From Rhodospirillaceae bacterium (lineage in GTDB: Bacteria; Pseudomonadota; Alphaproteobacteria; Rhodospirillales; Rhodospirillaceae), in contig CANJRD010000003.1 in the NCBI GenBank assembly GCA_947476695.1, positions 266,449-330,448 on the forward strand: DNA of 64,000 nt, in the 5' to 3' direction. Below the pieces are notes generated by a model that was given only the letters and a program-made list of their open reading frames with translations, was not told the DNA's origin and did not search any database. Below, piece by piece: positions 63,873-64,000 of the stretch. Made by a program: the position numbers and the translations under genes. Position 1 is the stretch's first letter. Every line of letters starts with the position of its first letter.

Positions 63873-64000
63873 TGAGACAGAATTGGGGTGGTGAGTAAGG
63901 GAGGGTTTTGGTCTCATCGCAGAGACGGAGGAACGAAGATGAGATCAAAACCCATGACCTCGAAGGCGCCTGCTGAGCGGGTGCTCAAGGATATACGCCG
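63873..64000 (+). mobile_element. left end of a probable IS3-family insertion sequence (partial)
   Basis: The sequence from about 63873 (TGAGACAGAATTGGGG) starts with TG, as many IS3-family ends do, and departs from the hydrolase pseudogene. It leads into a transposase start at 63939. The right end and target duplication lie outside the window, so the boundary is approximate. Confidence 0.6.
63939..64000 (+). CDS. IS3-family transposase OrfA, N-terminal fragment (partial)
   Basis: Only the first 20 codons are in the window (MRSKPMTSKAPAERVLKDIR), followed by a partial codon. MTSKAPAE and VLKDIRR resemble the start of OrfA-type transposases of the IS3 group, as recalled from families with a helix-turn-helix N-terminus. 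GGAGG at 63927-63931 is seven bases from the ATG. It continues past the window edge. Confidence 0.65.
   Translation, partial: MRSKPMTSKAPAERVLKDIR

Overview
The window looks like chromosomal DNA of a GC-rich alphaproteobacterium. The evidence is a GapR/DUF2312 nucleoid protein (115-366), a sequence matching the alphaproteobacterial general-stress (EcfG) promoter in front of a CsbD gene (20272-20296), the 41-residue cysteine-poor L36 (7244-7369), and many Tat- or Sec-exported proteins. The genus is not determined. The multiheme cytochrome operon would fit an iron- or electrode-respiring relative of Rhizomicrobium/Micropepsaceae, but that is a guess. No rRNA, tRNA or CRISPR array was seen.

Layout. 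0-12.7 kb: housekeeping genes (GapR, DUF1244, N-formylglutamate amidohydrolase family, EamA transporter, pyruvate kinase, L36, DEAD-box helicase, small hydrolases), interrupted by a DUF1800-DUF1501 pair (4271-7127). 13-20.5 kb: an EF-G paralogue lacking the catalytic histidine, Kup potassium transporter, TAXI-type lipoprotein, cardiolipin synthase family, CsbD. 20.6-26.3 kb: divergent DUF1302/DUF1329 envelope genes, an ECF sigma/anti-sigma pair, and an unknown secreted protein.

26.3-33.9 kb is the most striking region. A cytochrome b561 gene diverges from a run encoding a periplasmic c-type cytochrome, a decaheme cytochrome (DmsE/MtrA type, ten CxxCH counted), an MtrB/PioB outer-membrane barrel, and then a second DUF1800-DUF1501 pair. 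Together these could carry electrons between the quinone pool and the outside of the cell. At 59.7-61.9 kb a Tat-type FAD flavoprotein and a separate FMN-binding protein form a possible periplasmic reductase that could share the same electron pool.

34-50.8 kb: quinone oxidoreductase, a phage-regulator-like protein beside a noncoding hairpin, dienelactone hydrolase, a bicupin, a flavin monooxygenase/solute-binding-protein operon, M13 peptidase, an MHS transporter, a hydrolase/alpha-glucosidase/CYTH-CHAD operon, and PhoD. 50.9-63 kb: a catabolic-looking stretch with a TonB receptor, an exported methyltransferase, a small Hsp20-like protein, a secreted amidase, a second bicupin, an acyl-CoA-dehydrogenase-like monooxygenase, the flavoprotein pair and an exported alpha/beta-hydrolase-fold protein lacking the usual nucleophile. 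The right edge holds a decayed sibling of that hydrolase and the left end of a probable IS3-family element that interrupts it.
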